Shown one piece after another: positions 1 through 9,081 of a stretch of 64,000 nt of DNA. The translations under genes were made by a program, and so were the position numbers. The notes under the pieces were generated by a model. It did not search any database, was not told the origin of the DNA, and worked only from the letters and a program-made list of their open reading frames with translations. Origin of the DNA: Acidobacteria bacterium SCN 69-37 (GTDB taxonomy: Bacteria; Acidobacteriota; Vicinamibacteria; Vicinamibacterales; SCN-69-37); the NCBI GenBank assembly GCA_001724025.1, contig MEDJ01000025.1, positions 1 through 64,000 on the forward strand, in the 5' to 3' direction. The stretch's first letter is position 1. Every line of letters starts with the position of its first letter.

Positions 1-228
1 CAGCCCGGCCAGGCCCCGGCCGTGGGCCCCGCGGCCGGCGGCCGTCAGGGCCAGGGCCCGGGCGGGCCAGCCGGCCGCGCCGGCGGGCCCGGCGGGGGCC
101 GTGGCGGCGGCATGATGGCCGCGGGCCACACCCCGGCGCACTACCTCAAGATTGCGGCCAGCGAGGACGGCTCGTTCACCGTCACCAACAGCCGCAACGG
201 CTTCTCGAAGACGTATTCCGCGCGCTGA
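1..228 (+). CDS. C-terminal fragment of a secreted hydrolase-like protein
   Basis: The reading frame is already open at base 1 and stops at 226-228, so the start lies outside the window. The visible part is a low-complexity Gly/Pro/Ala linker followed by a compact end containing SFTVTNSRNGFSKTY. From memory, a tail of this kind closes MBL-fold (ComEC/Rec2-like) metallohydrolases in Acidobacteriota. No catalytic motif lies inside the fragment, so that assignment is tentative. It converges on the PEP carboxykinase gene, with a large inverted repeat between them. Confidence 0.5.
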   Translation, partial: QPGQAPAVGPAAGGRQGQGPGGPAGRAGGPGGGRGGGMMAAGHTPAHYLKIAASEDGSFTVTNSRNGFSKTYSAR

Positions 229-255
229 GCGCGCGGGATACGCCTTCGAGAAAGT

Positions 256-355
256 GCGAAGTGAGAAGTCAGAAGTGAGAATCCGGTAAAGTCAGAAGTT
301 CGAAGTTCGAAATTCCAACTTTACCGAAATTCTCACTTCGAACTTCTCACTTCGC
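256..355. repeat. long imperfect inverted repeat, probable bidirectional terminator
   Basis: The left arm begins GCGAAGTGAGAAGT and runs to GGTAAAGT near 292. The right arm runs from ACTTTACC near 318 to ACTTCTCACTTCGC at 355. The arms are about 38 bp with a few mismatches, and are built from a GAAGTGAGAA repeat. It lies exactly between two convergent genes, which fits a shared terminator or mRNA 3-prime stabiliser. Confidence 0.6.
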
Positions 356-376
356 AGTTGATCGTCCCTGCCCGCG

Positions 377-2218
377 TCAGAGCCTGCAGATCAGCAATTC
401 CCGCTCGTAAATCATCTCCGGCGGCAGGTGGTCGTGGAGCTCGATGAACAGCTCCTCGTGCCCGATGACCTCGCGACGCCAGTGCGCCGGATCCACGGTC
501 TGCAGCGCGTCGAACGTCTCGCGCGCGAACGGCAGGCCCGTCCAGTCGAGATCCTCGTACCGCGGCATCCAGCCGATCGGCGTCTCGCGACCGAGCGCCT
601 GGCCGTGGACGCGCTCGACGATCCAGCGCAGCACGCGCAGGTTGTCGCTGAAGCCCGGCCAGAGAAACCGGCCGTCGGCATCCTTGCGGAACCAGTTCAC
701 GTGGAACACGCGCGGCGTTTCGCGCAGCGATCGCTGCATCTTGATCCAGTGCCGGAAGTAGTCCCCCATGTGATAGCCGCAGAACGGCAGCATCGCCATC
801 GGATCGCGCCGGACCTTCCCGACCTCGCCCGTCGCCGCGGCCGTCGTCTCCGATCCCATCGTTGCGCCGGCATACACGCCGGTCGTCCAGTTGAACGTCT
901 GATAGATCAACGGCATCGTCGTGGCGCGGCGGCCGCCGAAGATGATCGCGCTGATCGGGACGCCGTCCGGATGCTCCCAGTCCGGATCGATGATCGGACA
1001 CTGCGCGCTCGGGGCCGTGAAGCGTGAGTTGGGGTGCGCGGCCTTCGCGCCTGTCGCCTTCGCAATCTCCGGCGTCCAGCGATTGCCCTGCCAGTCGAGG
1101 CACTCGGCCGGCGGCTCGTCGGTCATGCCCTCCCACCAGACGCCACCCTCGGGCGTCAGCGCCACGTTCGTGAAGATCGCGTTCTTCCGGATCGTGGCCA
1201 TGGCGTTCGGGTTGGTCTGCTCCGACGTGCCGGGCGCCACGCCGAACACGCCGGCCTCCGGGTTGATCGCGCGCAGCCGGCCGTCGGCGTCCGGCTTCAG
1301 CCACGCGATGTCGTCGCCGACCATCGTGACTTTCCAGTCCGCCATGCCGTCGGGCGGAATCAGCATCGCCAGGTTGGTCTTGCCGCACGCACTCGGGAAC
1401 GCCGCCGCGACGTAGGTCTTCTCGCCCGCCGGGCTTTCGACGCCGAGGATCAGCATGTGCTCGGCCATCCAGCCCTCGTCGCGCGCCATGGCCGAGGCGA
1501 TGCGCAGGCCGAAGCACTTCTTGCCGAGCAGCGCGTTGCCGCCGTAACCGGATCCGTACGACCAGATCTCGCGCGTCTCCGGGAAATGGACGATGTATTT
1601 CTCGGGGTTGCACGGCCACGCCACATCGGCCTGGCCCGGCGCGAGCGGCGCGCCCACGCTGTGCATGCACGGCACCACGCGCTTGGTGTCGCGATCGATC
1701 TCCGCCAGCACGCGCGTGCCGATCCGCGCCATGATGCGGGTATTGACGACGACGTAGGGCGAGTCGGTGAGCTGGACGCCGATCTGCGACATCGGCGAAT
1801 CGATCGGGCCCATGCAGAACGCCAGCACGTACATCGTGCGGCCGGCCATCGCGCCGTTGAACTTCGCCTTCAGCGTGCGGCGCATCTCGTACGGGTTCAC
1901 CCAGTTGTTCGTCGGCCCCGCGCTGTCCTTCGAGAGCGAGCAGATGAAGGTGCGCTGTTCCACGCGCGCCACGTCGCTGGCGTCCGATCGCGCGTAGTAG
2001 CAGCCGGGCCACAGGTCCTCGTTCAGCTCGATCAGCGTGCCGGCCTCGACCATCTGCGCACAGAGGAACGCGCGCTCCTCCTCCGATCCGTCCACCCAGT
2101 GGACGGCGGCGGGCTTCGTGAGCTGGCGCATCTTGTCGACCCAGCGGAGCAGGTGGGGATTGCGAGCCAGGGGAACAGCAGGATCGCGTGAGAGCGTGAG
2201 AATCGTTCGATCGGTCAC
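377..2218 (-). CDS. pckG: phosphoenolpyruvate carboxykinase (GTP)
   Basis: This enzyme converts oxaloacetate and GTP to phosphoenolpyruvate, GDP and CO2, the first committed step of gluconeogenesis, in the cytosol. The protein is 613 aa, the usual size for the GTP class. The kinase-1a/P-loop with the reactive Cys reads [12 protein letters not shown]. The N-terminal substrate region ([11 protein letters not shown]) and the NWFRKD motif near the C-terminus are also present. I chose the GTG at 2218 because GGAGG sits seven bases upstream. An in-frame ATG at 2236 and an upstream start are possible, but they add residues unlike the family. It is divergent from the small ferredoxin gene, about 90 bp away, and ends at the inverted repeat. 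Confidence 0.96.
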   Translation of the reverse strand: MTDRTILTLSRDPAVPLARNPHLLRWVDKMRQLTKPAAVHWVDGSEEERAFLCAQMVEAGTLIELNEDLWPGCYYARSDASDVARVEQRTFICSLSKDSAGPTNNWVNPYEMRRTLKAKFNGAMAGRTMYVLAFCMGPIDSPMSQIGVQLTDSPYVVVNTRIMARIGTRVLAEIDRDTKRVVPCMHSVGAPLAPGQADVAWPCNPEKYIVHFPETREIWSYGSGYGGNALLGKKCFGLRIASAMARDEGWMAEHMLILGVESPAGEKTYVAAAFPSACGKTNLAMLIPPDGMADWKVTMVGDDIAWLKPDADGRLRAINPEAGVFGVAPGTSEQTNPNAMATIRKNAIFTNVALTPEGGVWWEGMTDEPPAECLDWQGNRWTPEIAKATGAKAAHPNSRFTAPSAQCPIIDPDWEHPDGVPISAIIFGGRRATTMPLIYQTFNWTTGVYAGATMGSETTAAATGEVGKVRRDPMAMLPFCGYHMGDYFRHWIKMQRSLRETPRVFHVNWFRKDADGRFLWPGFSDNLRVLRWIVERVHGQALGRETPIGWMPRYEDLDWTGLPFARETFDALQTVDPAHWRREVIGHEELFIELHDHLPPEMIYERELLICRL

Positions 2219-2305
2219 GTGGCCTCCGGCCTCCATTATGGCCGTTCTGCCCGGGACAACCGACAGGGCGCATCGTCCGCACCAAACGGCCGTATCCTGT
2301 TGCGC

Positions 2306-2518
2306 ATGACGAAGCGCTACACGAACGACGAGGTCACCGTCGTGTGGAAGCCCGAGCTGTGTGCGCACTCCGGCATCTGCGCGCGCGGACTGCCGCGGGT
2401 CTTCAATCCATCGCGGCTACCGTGGATCGACCTCGCGCAGGCCGACACGGCCACGATCACGGCCCAGGTCGACCGCTGCCCGTCGGGCGCCCTCTCGTGG
2501 GTCCGTCGCGATGGCTGA
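2306..2518 (+). CDS. YjdI-type divergent [4Fe-4S] mono-cluster ferredoxin
   Basis: A 70-aa protein of the Fer4_19 (YjdI) family, small soluble electron carriers with one divergent iron-sulfur site. The family pattern is visible: C-x5-C in [17 protein letters not shown], then the PWI motif, then a late Cys in DRCPSGAL. The start ATG at 2306 gives a protein of normal length; a longer upstream frame overlaps the pckG 5-prime region and is not conserved. Its stop overlaps the next gene (ATG at 2511), which suggests co-transcription. The electron partner is not identifiable here. Confidence 0.85.
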   Translation: MTKRYTNDEVTVVWKPELCAHSGICARGLPRVFNPSRLPWIDLAQADTATITAQVDRCPSGALSWVRRDG

Positions 2519-3245
2519 TCCGGCGCCGCGCACGGCCTGCCCCGGATGCGGGGCGCCGATGACCGAGCACCTGCTCGGCGGCCACATGGGCACGACCGTC
2601 GCAATCGACGTCTGCCTGCCCTGCCAGGCGTTCTGGTTCGACGGCCGCGAGAGCCTGCAACTGACACCGGCGTCGACGCTGGCGCTCTTCCGCGTCATCG
2701 GCGACGAGGCGGCGCGTGGCCGACGCCCGCTGCCGGTCCGCACGTCGTGTCCGCGCTGCCAGCTCGCGCTCGTGCCTGTCGAGGACATGCAGCGGACGAC
2801 GCGCTTCCGCTATCGGCGCTGCCCGACGGCCCACGGGCGGTTCATCACGTTCTTCGATTTCCTGCGCGAGAAGAACTTCGTCAAGCCGCTGTCGGCGGCG
2901 CAGCTCGAGGACCTGCGCGTGCACGTGCAGATGGTGCACTGTTCGAACTGCGGGGCGCCGATCGACCTGGCGACGTCGAGCGTCTGCGCGCACTGCCGAT
3001 CGCCGCTGTCGATGATCGATCTGCAGCAGGCTGGCGCCGTCATCGAGCAGTTGCGCGACGCTGACAAGCGGAAGGCCACGATCGACCCGGCCCTCCCGCT
3101 CAGCCGCACGGCCGCGCGTCTCGAGGTCGAGCGCGCCTTTGCCCAGTTCGAGCGCGGCCCGTCGTGGTACGACGAGGTCTCGGCATCAGGTCCGGTCGGC
3201 GCCGGCCTGCAGGCGATCGGCCGCTGGCTGAAAAAACAACTCTGA
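2511..3245 (+). CDS. zinc-ribbon protein, TFIIB-like zf domains
   Basis: A 244-aa soluble protein with repeated CxxC pairs. The N-terminal CPGC...CLPC block followed by WFDGRE matches the zf-TFIIB family, which has two CxxC knuckles and a W-[FL]-D-x-x-E signature. A second block (CPRC) is near residue 83, and a C-terminal CSNC...CAHC ribbon is near residues 145-165. The rest is helical. The start overlaps the end of the YjdI-like gene by eight bases. The molecular function is unknown. The nearby genes on the other strand also encode a zinc ribbon and an SPFH protein, so the whole 2.3-5.5 kb segment may be one functional neighbourhood. Confidence 0.75.
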   Translation: MADPAPRTACPGCGAPMTEHLLGGHMGTTVAIDVCLPCQAFWFDGRESLQLTPASTLALFRVIGDEAARGRRPLPVRTSCPRCQLALVPVEDMQRTTRFRYRRCPTAHGRFITFFDFLREKNFVKPLSAAQLEDLRVHVQMVHCSNCGAPIDLATSSVCAHCRSPLSMIDLQQAGAVIEQLRDADKRKATIDPALPLSRTAARLEVERAFAQFERGPSWYDEVSASGPVGAGLQAIGRWLKKQL

Positions 3246-3272
3246 ACCGCCGCCCGCGGCCCGCCGCCTCCG

Positions 3273-4391
3273 TCAGTTATCCACCGACAGCAGCACCAGC
3301 AGCACGAGGATGCCGAGCAGCACCAGGAGACCGATCTTGATCCAGCTCCACGGCCGTTCGCCCGCGATCGTCCCGGTGACGCCGTTGACCACCACCTGGA
3401 ACGAGCGGCTCCGATAGACGTACGACAGCATCCAGATCGGGGCCAGGATGTGCTTGAACGTCTGGGCCGAGTATTCCGGCGACACGACGAGGTTCCGGTA
3501 GGTATCGCCGGGAATCTGCCGCGCGCACATCTCGCGCAGGGCCGCGTCCATCTGCTGGCGCGACCGTGACGCGGCCGCGACCAGATCGATCTGGTAACGC
3601 TCGACCATCCAGCCGGAAAGATACCCTGCGTCGTACGGCACCAGCTCGCCGGTCGGGAACGGCTCCACCGCACGCAGCAGGGCCCCGTGGACCCCGAGCG
3701 ACGCACCGACCAGGTCGTCGTCGAAGGCGTGCGAAAGCTGTCCGGCCGCCGGGCTCCAGCGGACGCGACGCTCCGTGCGGTTGTTGACGCGTACCTGGTA
3801 GTACGTGCCCGACTCGGCCGTCCAACGCGCGTGGACCTTCGCGTCGAAGGTCCAGTACGGCACGTACAGGCCCTTCACCGTGTCGGTCAGGGCCCTGCCG
3901 GCGAAGCCGTTCGGCGCCAGCCACTGCCGGCCGTACCACGATCGGATCAGCTCGCGCGCACGGACCTCGGAAATCTTCAGCGGCAGCAGCGATTCCGGCC
4001 GGAACGCATCCTTCACCTGATCGTACGGGACGAGCGCCGTCGATCCGCAGAACTCGCAGCTCTTCGAGATCTTCGCGGGATCGAAGACCGAAATCGCCCG
4101 GCAGCTCTGGCACTGCACCGACACCGTGGCTGTCTGCCAGCCGCGCGCCGAGTCGGGAATCGCACGCAACGCGGCCGCCAGGTCGTGTTCGACGATGACG
4201 GTCGCGTCGGTGCGCGTCTCGAGTTCAGCGGGCGACTCGGTGCCGCAGTACGGACAGATCAGCGCGTGCTTCGACGGGTTCCACTGCGCCTCGCCGCCGC
4301 ACGCCGGACAGCTGAACTTCGCACGCGCGGTGGCGACGGCCTCGGCCTCACCGCCCGCGGGTGCCTCTGGTCGAGGAGCCTCCGCCACCAC
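3273..4391 (-). CDS. membrane-anchored protein with N-terminal zinc ribbons
   Basis: A 372-aa protein. After a Pro/Ala-rich start it has a CPAC...CPYC ribbon (about residues 28-50) and a second CQSC...CEFC ribbon (about 93-115). A mixed globular middle follows, then one hydrophobic segment at the very C-terminus (IGLLVLLGILVLLVLLSV), so it is probably tail-anchored with the ribbons in the cytosol. It belongs to the TFIIB-type zinc-ribbon proteins found next to bacterial SPFH (YdjI-like) genes; here it starts 12 bp after the SPFH gene ends, on the same strand. GTG starts at 4391 and 4388 are both possible. No enzymatic motif is visible. Confidence 0.75.
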   Translation of the reverse strand: MVAEAPRPEAPAGGEAEAVATARAKFSCPACGGEAQWNPSKHALICPYCGTESPAELETRTDATVIVEHDLAAALRAIPDSARGWQTATVSVQCQSCRAISVFDPAKISKSCEFCGSTALVPYDQVKDAFRPESLLPLKISEVRARELIRSWYGRQWLAPNGFAGRALTDTVKGLYVPYWTFDAKVHARWTAESGTYYQVRVNNRTERRVRWSPAAGQLSHAFDDDLVGASLGVHGALLRAVEPFPTGELVPYDAGYLSGWMVERYQIDLVAAASRSRQQMDAALREMCARQIPGDTYRNLVVSPEYSAQTFKHILAPIWMLSYVYRSRSFQVVVNGVTGTIAGERPWSWIKIGLLVLLGILVLLVLLSVDN

Positions 4392-4403
4392 GCTCCCCGA
4401 CGA

Positions 4404-5477
4404 CTACTGGAGGAACTCGGTCAACGCGGCGCGCGTGATGCGCCATTGACTGCCGATCCGCTTGCCCTTCAGATCGCCGGCCTCGAGACTGGCCACCACG
4501 TCGGCCTCGGTCACGCCGAGCGCCTGCGCGGCATCGGCCGGTGTCAGGACCTCCGGCAGCGCTGGCGTGGCCGCCGGTGCGGCTGCCGGGGCCGCTGGCG
4601 CGGCGGGCGGCGTGCCCTGCGCCATCAGGCCACCAGTCTGCGCCATCATCTCCTTCGCGATCGCGAAGCCGACGGCCATCTCCGCGCCCATCCCGCCGAC
4701 GTTCGCCCCGCCCTCGGCCATGCCCTGCGCCATCTGGAACTTGACGTAGTCGTTCAGGTTGCCGACGGCCGCCATGCTCGACCGCTTGTCGATGGCCTGC
4801 TCCACCTCCGGCGGAACCGACACGTTCTCGATGACGAACGCGGTCATCTCGATGCCGTACTTGCCGTGCAGGATCGGGTTGATGACCGGCAGCAACGCCT
4901 CTCCGAGCTCGCTGTAGCGCGTGGCCACGTCCAGGACCGGGATCTTCGCCGCGGCAATCGCCTCGCTGAAGGTGCTCACCAGGCGCGATCGCATCACGTC
5001 GGCGAATTCGTCGAGCCGGAAGTGGTTGTCGGTGCCGGCCACTTCCTTCAGGAACTTCGCCGGTTCGACGATCTTGAAGTCGTACGTCCCGAAGGCACGC
5101 GTCCGGACGATGCCGAAGTCCTGATCGCGCATCATGATCGGATTCGACGTCCCCCACTTGTTGCCCGTGAAGGTGCGCGTGATGACGTAGTAGACGTCAG
5201 CCTTGAACGGCGACTCGAACCCGTACTTCCAGCCCTTGAGCCGCGACAGGACCGGGATGTTGTCGGTCGACAGCGTGTGCTTGCCCGGGCCGAACAGGTC
5301 GCCGTACTGCCCCAGATAGACGAACTGGACGACCTGCGACTCGCGCACGATCAGCTGCGCGTTCCGCTTGATCTCCTTGTCATCGTCCGGCCACCGATAC
5401 GAGAGCGTGTCTCGGGAATCGTCGGTCCACTCGATGATCTCGATGAACTGGCTGCGGATGAAATCGGACAACGCCAT
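4404..5477 (-). CDS. SPFH/YdjI-like protein with C-terminal excisionase-type HTH
   Basis: A 357-aa protein. Residues about 1-260 match the SPFH/band-7 'virion core protein' family (YdjI-like): FIEIIEW near the start, the FGPGKHTLST segment, and a helical stretch ending in VEQAIDKRSSMAAVG. A Gly/Ala/Pro linker follows (about 265-310). The last about 47 residues (LTPADAAQALGVTEADV...GSQWRITRAALTEFL) read as a MerR/excisionase-type helix-turn-helix. The ATG at 5477 has GAGG at a good distance, better than the GTG at 5483. It leads a two-gene unit with the zinc-ribbon protein downstream. The family is linked to membrane or protein assemblies; the fused HTH is unusual and its target is unknown. 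Confidence 0.8.
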   Translation of the reverse strand: MALSDFIRSQFIEIIEWTDDSRDTLSYRWPDDDKEIKRNAQLIVRESQVVQFVYLGQYGDLFGPGKHTLSTDNIPVLSRLKGWKYGFESPFKADVYYVITRTFTGNKWGTSNPIMMRDQDFGIVRTRAFGTYDFKIVEPAKFLKEVAGTDNHFRLDEFADVMRSRLVSTFSEAIAAAKIPVLDVATRYSELGEALLPVINPILHGKYGIEMTAFVIENVSVPPEVEQAIDKRSSMAAVGNLNDYVKFQMAQGMAEGGANVGGMGAEMAVGFAIAKEMMAQTGGLMAQGTPPAAPAAPAAAPAATPALPEVLTPADAAQALGVTEADVVASLEAGDLKGKRIGSQWRITRAALTEFLQ

Positions 5478-5517
5478 GGGCACCTCGAAGCAGACATTCT
5501 ACGGTAGTTGCTGTTAC

Positions 5518-5594
5518 GGAGCCCCGGGGCTTCAGTCCCGGGGACGGCCACGACATCGCCTCGCGGTTCCCTGGGGCTGAAGCCCCAGGGCTCC
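5518..5594. repeat. paired GCTTCAG/CTGAAGC palindromic repeat unit
   Basis: Two hairpins in tandem: GGAGCCCCGGGGCTTCAG then CAGTCCCGGGG, and CCCTGGGGCTGAAGCCCCAG followed by GGCTCC. The same design recurs at 58.4 kb (three full units) and in partial form at 48.1 and 60.2 kb. It sits between the SPFH gene and the end of galM, as expected of a REP-like intergenic repeat. Confidence 0.8.
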
Positions 5595-5647
5595 GACAAA
5601 CGCGCCGGCCACCCGCCACCGCTCTCGCCGGAATCCCGGGACGCCGA

Positions 5648-6688
5648 TCAGCCGAACCGGAATTCCGTGCGAGACCGGAACGTCCGCCCGGGCCGGAGGA
5701 TCGTGTCGGGAAAGGCCGGCTGGTTCGGCGAGTCGGGGAAATGCTGTGTTTCGAGACAGAAGCCGTGACGACGCTGATAAGGCACGCCGCCCTTGCCGAC
5801 CTGGCTGCCGTCGAGGAAATTGCCGGTGTAGAACTGGACGCCGGGCTCGGTCGTGTGCACCTCGAGCGTGCGGCCCGACACCGGCTCGACCACCCGCGCC
5901 GCAAACGCCAGGCCGTCGTCGGTGCGATCGAGCACGAAGTTGTGGTCGTAGCCGCCGGCAATCCTGATCTGTTCGTCGGCCGAGTCGATGCGCGCACCGA
6001 TGCGCACCGGACGCCGGAAGTCGAGGGCCGTGCCGTCGACGCTGCGGATCTCGCCGACAGGAATCAGCGTCGCGTCCACGGGCGTGACGTGCGTCGCCCC
6101 GAGCGTCAGCGTGTGATCCAGGATGCTGCCGGCGTCGTGCCCCGCCAGGTTGAAGTAGGAGTGCTGCGACAGGTTGATCGGCGTGGGAGCGTCGCTCGTG
6201 GCCGCGTATTCCACCGCCAGCGTGGCCGCGTCGTCCAGCGTATAGGTCACCGACACGTCGCACGTGCCCGGGTATCCCTCCTCGCCCGCGGGACTCCGCC
6301 GCTGGAAGCGGACCGCGCGTCCGGGACTCACCCACTCGCCCTGCCACACCACGCGGTCGAAGCCGTCGGGCCCGCCGTGCAGGTGGTGCGCGCCGCCGCG
6401 CGACCGCAGCTGATAGTCGTGCCCATCGAGCGTGAAACGGGCGTGCGCAATCCGGTTGGCGAACCGGCCGACCACGGCGCCCAGACAGCCGCGGTGCTCG
6501 ACGTACGCGTCGAGCGTGTCGAAGCCGAGCACCACGTCCACGAGCTGGCCGTCGGGTGCCGGCAGTTCGATCGACACGATCGCCGCACCGAAGTCGATGA
6601 GGCGGACACGGACGCCTGACGCATTCGTCAGCGTCCAGATCTGGACGGCCGTGCCGTCGGCCAGGACACCAAAGAGTTCACACGACAT
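5648..6688 (-). CDS. galM: aldose 1-epimerase (galactose mutarotase)
   Basis: This enzyme interconverts the alpha and beta anomers of aldoses such as galactose and glucose. The protein is 346 aa, the family's usual length. Conserved elements are GRFANRI near residue 75, the HHLHGGPDGF block with substrate-binding His, NLSQHSYFNLAG with the catalytic His near residue 175, and a C-terminal CLETQHFPDSPN with the catalytic Glu. There is no signal peptide, so it is cytosolic. It stands alone, divergent from the M28 peptidase gene 23 bp away. No strong ribosome binding site precedes the ATG at 6688. Confidence 0.94.
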   Translation of the reverse strand: MSCELFGVLADGTAVQIWTLTNASGVRVRLIDFGAAIVSIELPAPDGQLVDVVLGFDTLDAYVEHRGCLGAVVGRFANRIAHARFTLDGHDYQLRSRGGAHHLHGGPDGFDRVVWQGEWVSPGRAVRFQRRSPAGEEGYPGTCDVSVTYTLDDAATLAVEYAATSDAPTPINLSQHSYFNLAGHDAGSILDHTLTLGATHVTPVDATLIPVGEIRSVDGTALDFRRPVRIGARIDSADEQIRIAGGYDHNFVLDRTDDGLAFAARVVEPVSGRTLEVHTTEPGVQFYTGNFLDGSQVGKGGVPYQRRHGFCLETQHFPDSPNQPAFPDTILRPGRTFRSRTEFRFG

Positions 6689-6711
6689 CGAGAGGCATTG
6701 TAGTCTTGCCC

Positions 6712-8292
6712 ATGCCGCGCGTCCCTGCCTCCCGCATCGCCATCATCGCCACACTCGTCGCGATCGCCCTGCTCCCGCTCGCCGCGCAGACGCGCGAGGA
6801 ACCGGTGGATCTGGCGGCTATCCAGCGGCTCAAGGACGAAGGCTTCACCCGCTCGCGGGTCATGGACACCGTCTCGCGCCTGAGCGACCTCCACGGCCCG
6901 CGGCTGACCAACTCGCCGAACATGCACCGCGCCGCCGAGTTCGTGCGCGCACAGATGAAGGCGTTCGGTATCGACAACGTCCAGTTCGAAACCTGGGGCC
7001 ACTTCGGCCGCGGCTGGGAGAACGAGCGGACGACGATCCACGTCACGGCCCCGACGCGCTGGCCCGTGGTCGGCTTCTCGAAAGCCTGGGCGCCGGGCAC
7101 GAACGGCCCGGTATCCGGTCGCGTGGTCTACGCGCCGATCACCGCGGCGTCACAGTTCGACGAGTACAAGGGCACGCTCGGCGGCACGTGGGTACTGCTC
7201 TCGCCTGCACGGCAGGTGTCATCGCTCTTCACGCCGCCCGCACGCCGCTACACGGACGATGACCTGAAGGGACTGGCGACGCAGCCGATCCCGACCGTCG
7301 TGCCCCCGACGCCGCCCGGTCCGACGCAGCCGCCCGTGTCCGCCGAGGACTTCCGGCGCCAGCGGATGGCCTTTCTCGCCGCGGAGGGCGCGGCCGGCGT
7401 CATCGAGGTCTCACCCGGCACGCGCGGCGACAACCTCACCGTCCTCGTCTCCGGTCCCGCCGCCGGCGAGGGCACGCGCGAACCCGGCGATCCGCCCCTG
7501 CTGCCGCACCTGGTGTTTGCCGCCGAGCACTACCATCGCATCGTCCGGCTTCTCGCGATGCAGGAACCCGTGACGCTGGAGGTCGACGTACGCAATCGCT
7601 TCCACGACGAGACGCTCGACACCTACAACATCGTGGCGGAACTGCCCGGCACCGACAAGGCTGACGAGATCGTGCTGATCGGCGCGCACTTCGACAGCTG
7701 GCACGGCGGCACCGGCGCCACCGACAACGGCGCCAGCTCGGCCGTGATGATGGAAGTGCTGCGGATGCTGAAGGCAACCGGGCTGCCGCTGCGACGCACC
7801 GTGCGCATGGTGCTCTGGACCGGCGAAGAACAAGGACTGCTCGGCTCGCGCGCGTACGTGACCCGACACTTCGGCGGTCGCGCGAACACCGCGATCACGC
7901 CCGCACACGCGAAGGTGTCGGCCTACTTCAACCAGGACAACGGCGCCGGCGGTTATCGCGGTCTCTACCTGCAGGGCCACGAGGCGGTCCGCCCGATCTT
8001 CCAGGCCTGGATGGCGCCGTTCGCGGATCTCGGCATGACGACGCTCAGCATCCGCAATACGGGCAGCACCGATCACGTGGCCTTCGACGAAGCGGGCCTT
8101 CCCGGCTTCCAGTTCATCCAGGATCCGATGGACTACGGCACGTGGACGCACCACACGCAGCAGGATCTCTACGAGCGCGTCGATCCACAGGACGCGATGA
8201 AGAACGCGGTCATCCTCACGTCGTTCGTCTACCACGCGGCCAACCGCGACGAGATACTGCCGCGCAAGACCGCAGCGGCTGTCGCACCGTAG
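6712..8292 (+). CDS. secreted M28-family zinc metallopeptidase
   Basis: A 526-aa exported peptidase. The ATG at 6712 is followed by a clear signal peptide (IAIIATLVAIALLPLAA, cleavage after AQ). An inserted protease-associated region occupies the middle (about residues 130-280). The di-zinc M28 core follows: GAHFDSW (His ligand), GATDNGA (bridging Asp), WTGEEQG (catalytic and ligand Glu), NQDNGAG (Asp ligand) and STDHVAFDEAG (His ligand). All five metal ligands are present, so it should be active, probably as a periplasmic or extracellular aminopeptidase. It is a monocistronic gene divergent from galM. Confidence 0.92.
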   Translation: MPRVPASRIAIIATLVAIALLPLAAQTREEPVDLAAIQRLKDEGFTRSRVMDTVSRLSDLHGPRLTNSPNMHRAAEFVRAQMKAFGIDNVQFETWGHFGRGWENERTTIHVTAPTRWPVVGFSKAWAPGTNGPVSGRVVYAPITAASQFDEYKGTLGGTWVLLSPARQVSSLFTPPARRYTDDDLKGLATQPIPTVVPPTPPGPTQPPVSAEDFRRQRMAFLAAEGAAGVIEVSPGTRGDNLTVLVSGPAAGEGTREPGDPPLLPHLVFAAEHYHRIVRLLAMQEPVTLEVDVRNRFHDETLDTYNIVAELPGTDKADEIVLIGAHFDSWHGGTGATDNGASSAVMMEVLRMLKATGLPLRRTVRMVLWTGEEQGLLGSRAYVTRHFGGRANTAITPAHAKVSAYFNQDNGAGGYRGLYLQGHEAVRPIFQAWMAPFADLGMTTLSIRNTGSTDHVAFDEAGLPGFQFIQDPMDYGTWTHHTQQDLYERVDPQDAMKNAVILTSFVYHAANRDEILPRKTAAAVAP

Positions 8293-8326
8293 CGTCGTCG
8301 CCACCGCCGCGGCCCGGGCACGCTCG

Positions 8327-9016
8327 TCAGTGGGCCAGTTTCTCGAGGCCGGCGCGATCGAGGATGACCAGGCGGCGGCCCTCCGATCCGAGGATCCCGT
8401 CGCTCGTCCACTGCGACAGCGTCCGGCTCACCGTGTAGAGCGTCGTGCCCGTCAAGTCGGCCAGTTCCTGGCGCGTCAGCGACTGCATCAGGACGACGGC
8501 GCCCGCGTCGCCGGGACGCCCGCACTGGCGCATGAGGCGCAGCAGCGCGTGCGCCAGCCGCTGGCCGACGCGCGCCGTCGACAGTTCGTGGACCCGCGTC
8601 AGCGCATCGGTCATGTGCAGGGCCATCTCGCGCATGATGTTCGCGCGAACCTGCGGCGTCCGCTCGAACAGCGTCTTGAGCGCACTGGCCTGCCATCCCC
8701 ACACCCGCGTGGCCTGCGCCGCCAGCGCCGTCACCGGATACACCGCGTCGTCGAGTGCGACCACGCCGCCGAAGGGATCGCCGGGGCCGACGAAGCGGAC
8801 GATCACCTCGTGCCCGTCGGCCGTCCCCTGCACGACCTTCAGGAACCCGGAGGCCACGAGGAAGAACTCGGTGGCCGGTTCACCCTGCCGCGCGACCACG
8901 GCGCCCCGCGGATAGTCGTGGATGCGGGCAGACGCCGTCCATGCCTGTCGATCCTCGGCGGTCAGACCGTCGAACAGGCGCGAACGCAGAACCTCGGATG
9001 CCGGTACGGACGCCAT
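8327..9016 (-). CDS. Crp/Fnr-family transcriptional regulator (first copy)
   Basis: A 229-aa regulator with a cyclic-nucleotide-binding-like beta-roll (about residues 15-130, PRGAVVARQGEPATEFFLV), a long dimer helix, and a C-terminal winged helix (SLTRQELADLTGTTLYTVSR). It has no N-terminal Cys cluster, so it is not an oxygen-sensing FNR with [4Fe-4S]. It is probably a DNR/NnrR-type or redox/NO-responsive paralogue, and the neighbours favour NO. It lies 65 bp downstream of the 12-TM membrane protein gene on the same strand and is likely the last gene of the cupin operon. Its likely operator is one of the two palindromes described at 10.7, 16.9 and 25.8 kb. Confidence 0.92.
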   Translation of the reverse strand: MASVPASEVLRSRLFDGLTAEDRQAWTASARIHDYPRGAVVARQGEPATEFFLVASGFLKVVQGTADGHEVIVRFVGPGDPFGGVVALDDAVYPVTALAAQATRVWGWQASALKTLFERTPQVRANIMREMALHMTDALTRVHELSTARVGQRLAHALLRLMRQCGRPGDAGAVVLMQSLTRQELADLTGTTLYTVSRTLSQWTSDGILGSEGRRLVILDRAGLEKLAH

Positions 9017-9081
9017 GGACGTCCGTCATTGTAGGAGTAATGGGCGGTCCCGTGTGCTCAGGCTCCGATCCGGCCCGGCTC

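Noticed and set aside
333-2285. 650-codon minus-strand frame and long + frames over the PEP carboxykinase gene
   Set aside because: They are shadows of pckG caused by high GC content. They are Arg/Gly-rich and have no domain, whereas the pckG frame has all family motifs.
8327-9016. Oxygen-sensing FNR with [4Fe-4S]
   Set aside because: The N-terminal Cys cluster is absent in both Crp/Fnr proteins.
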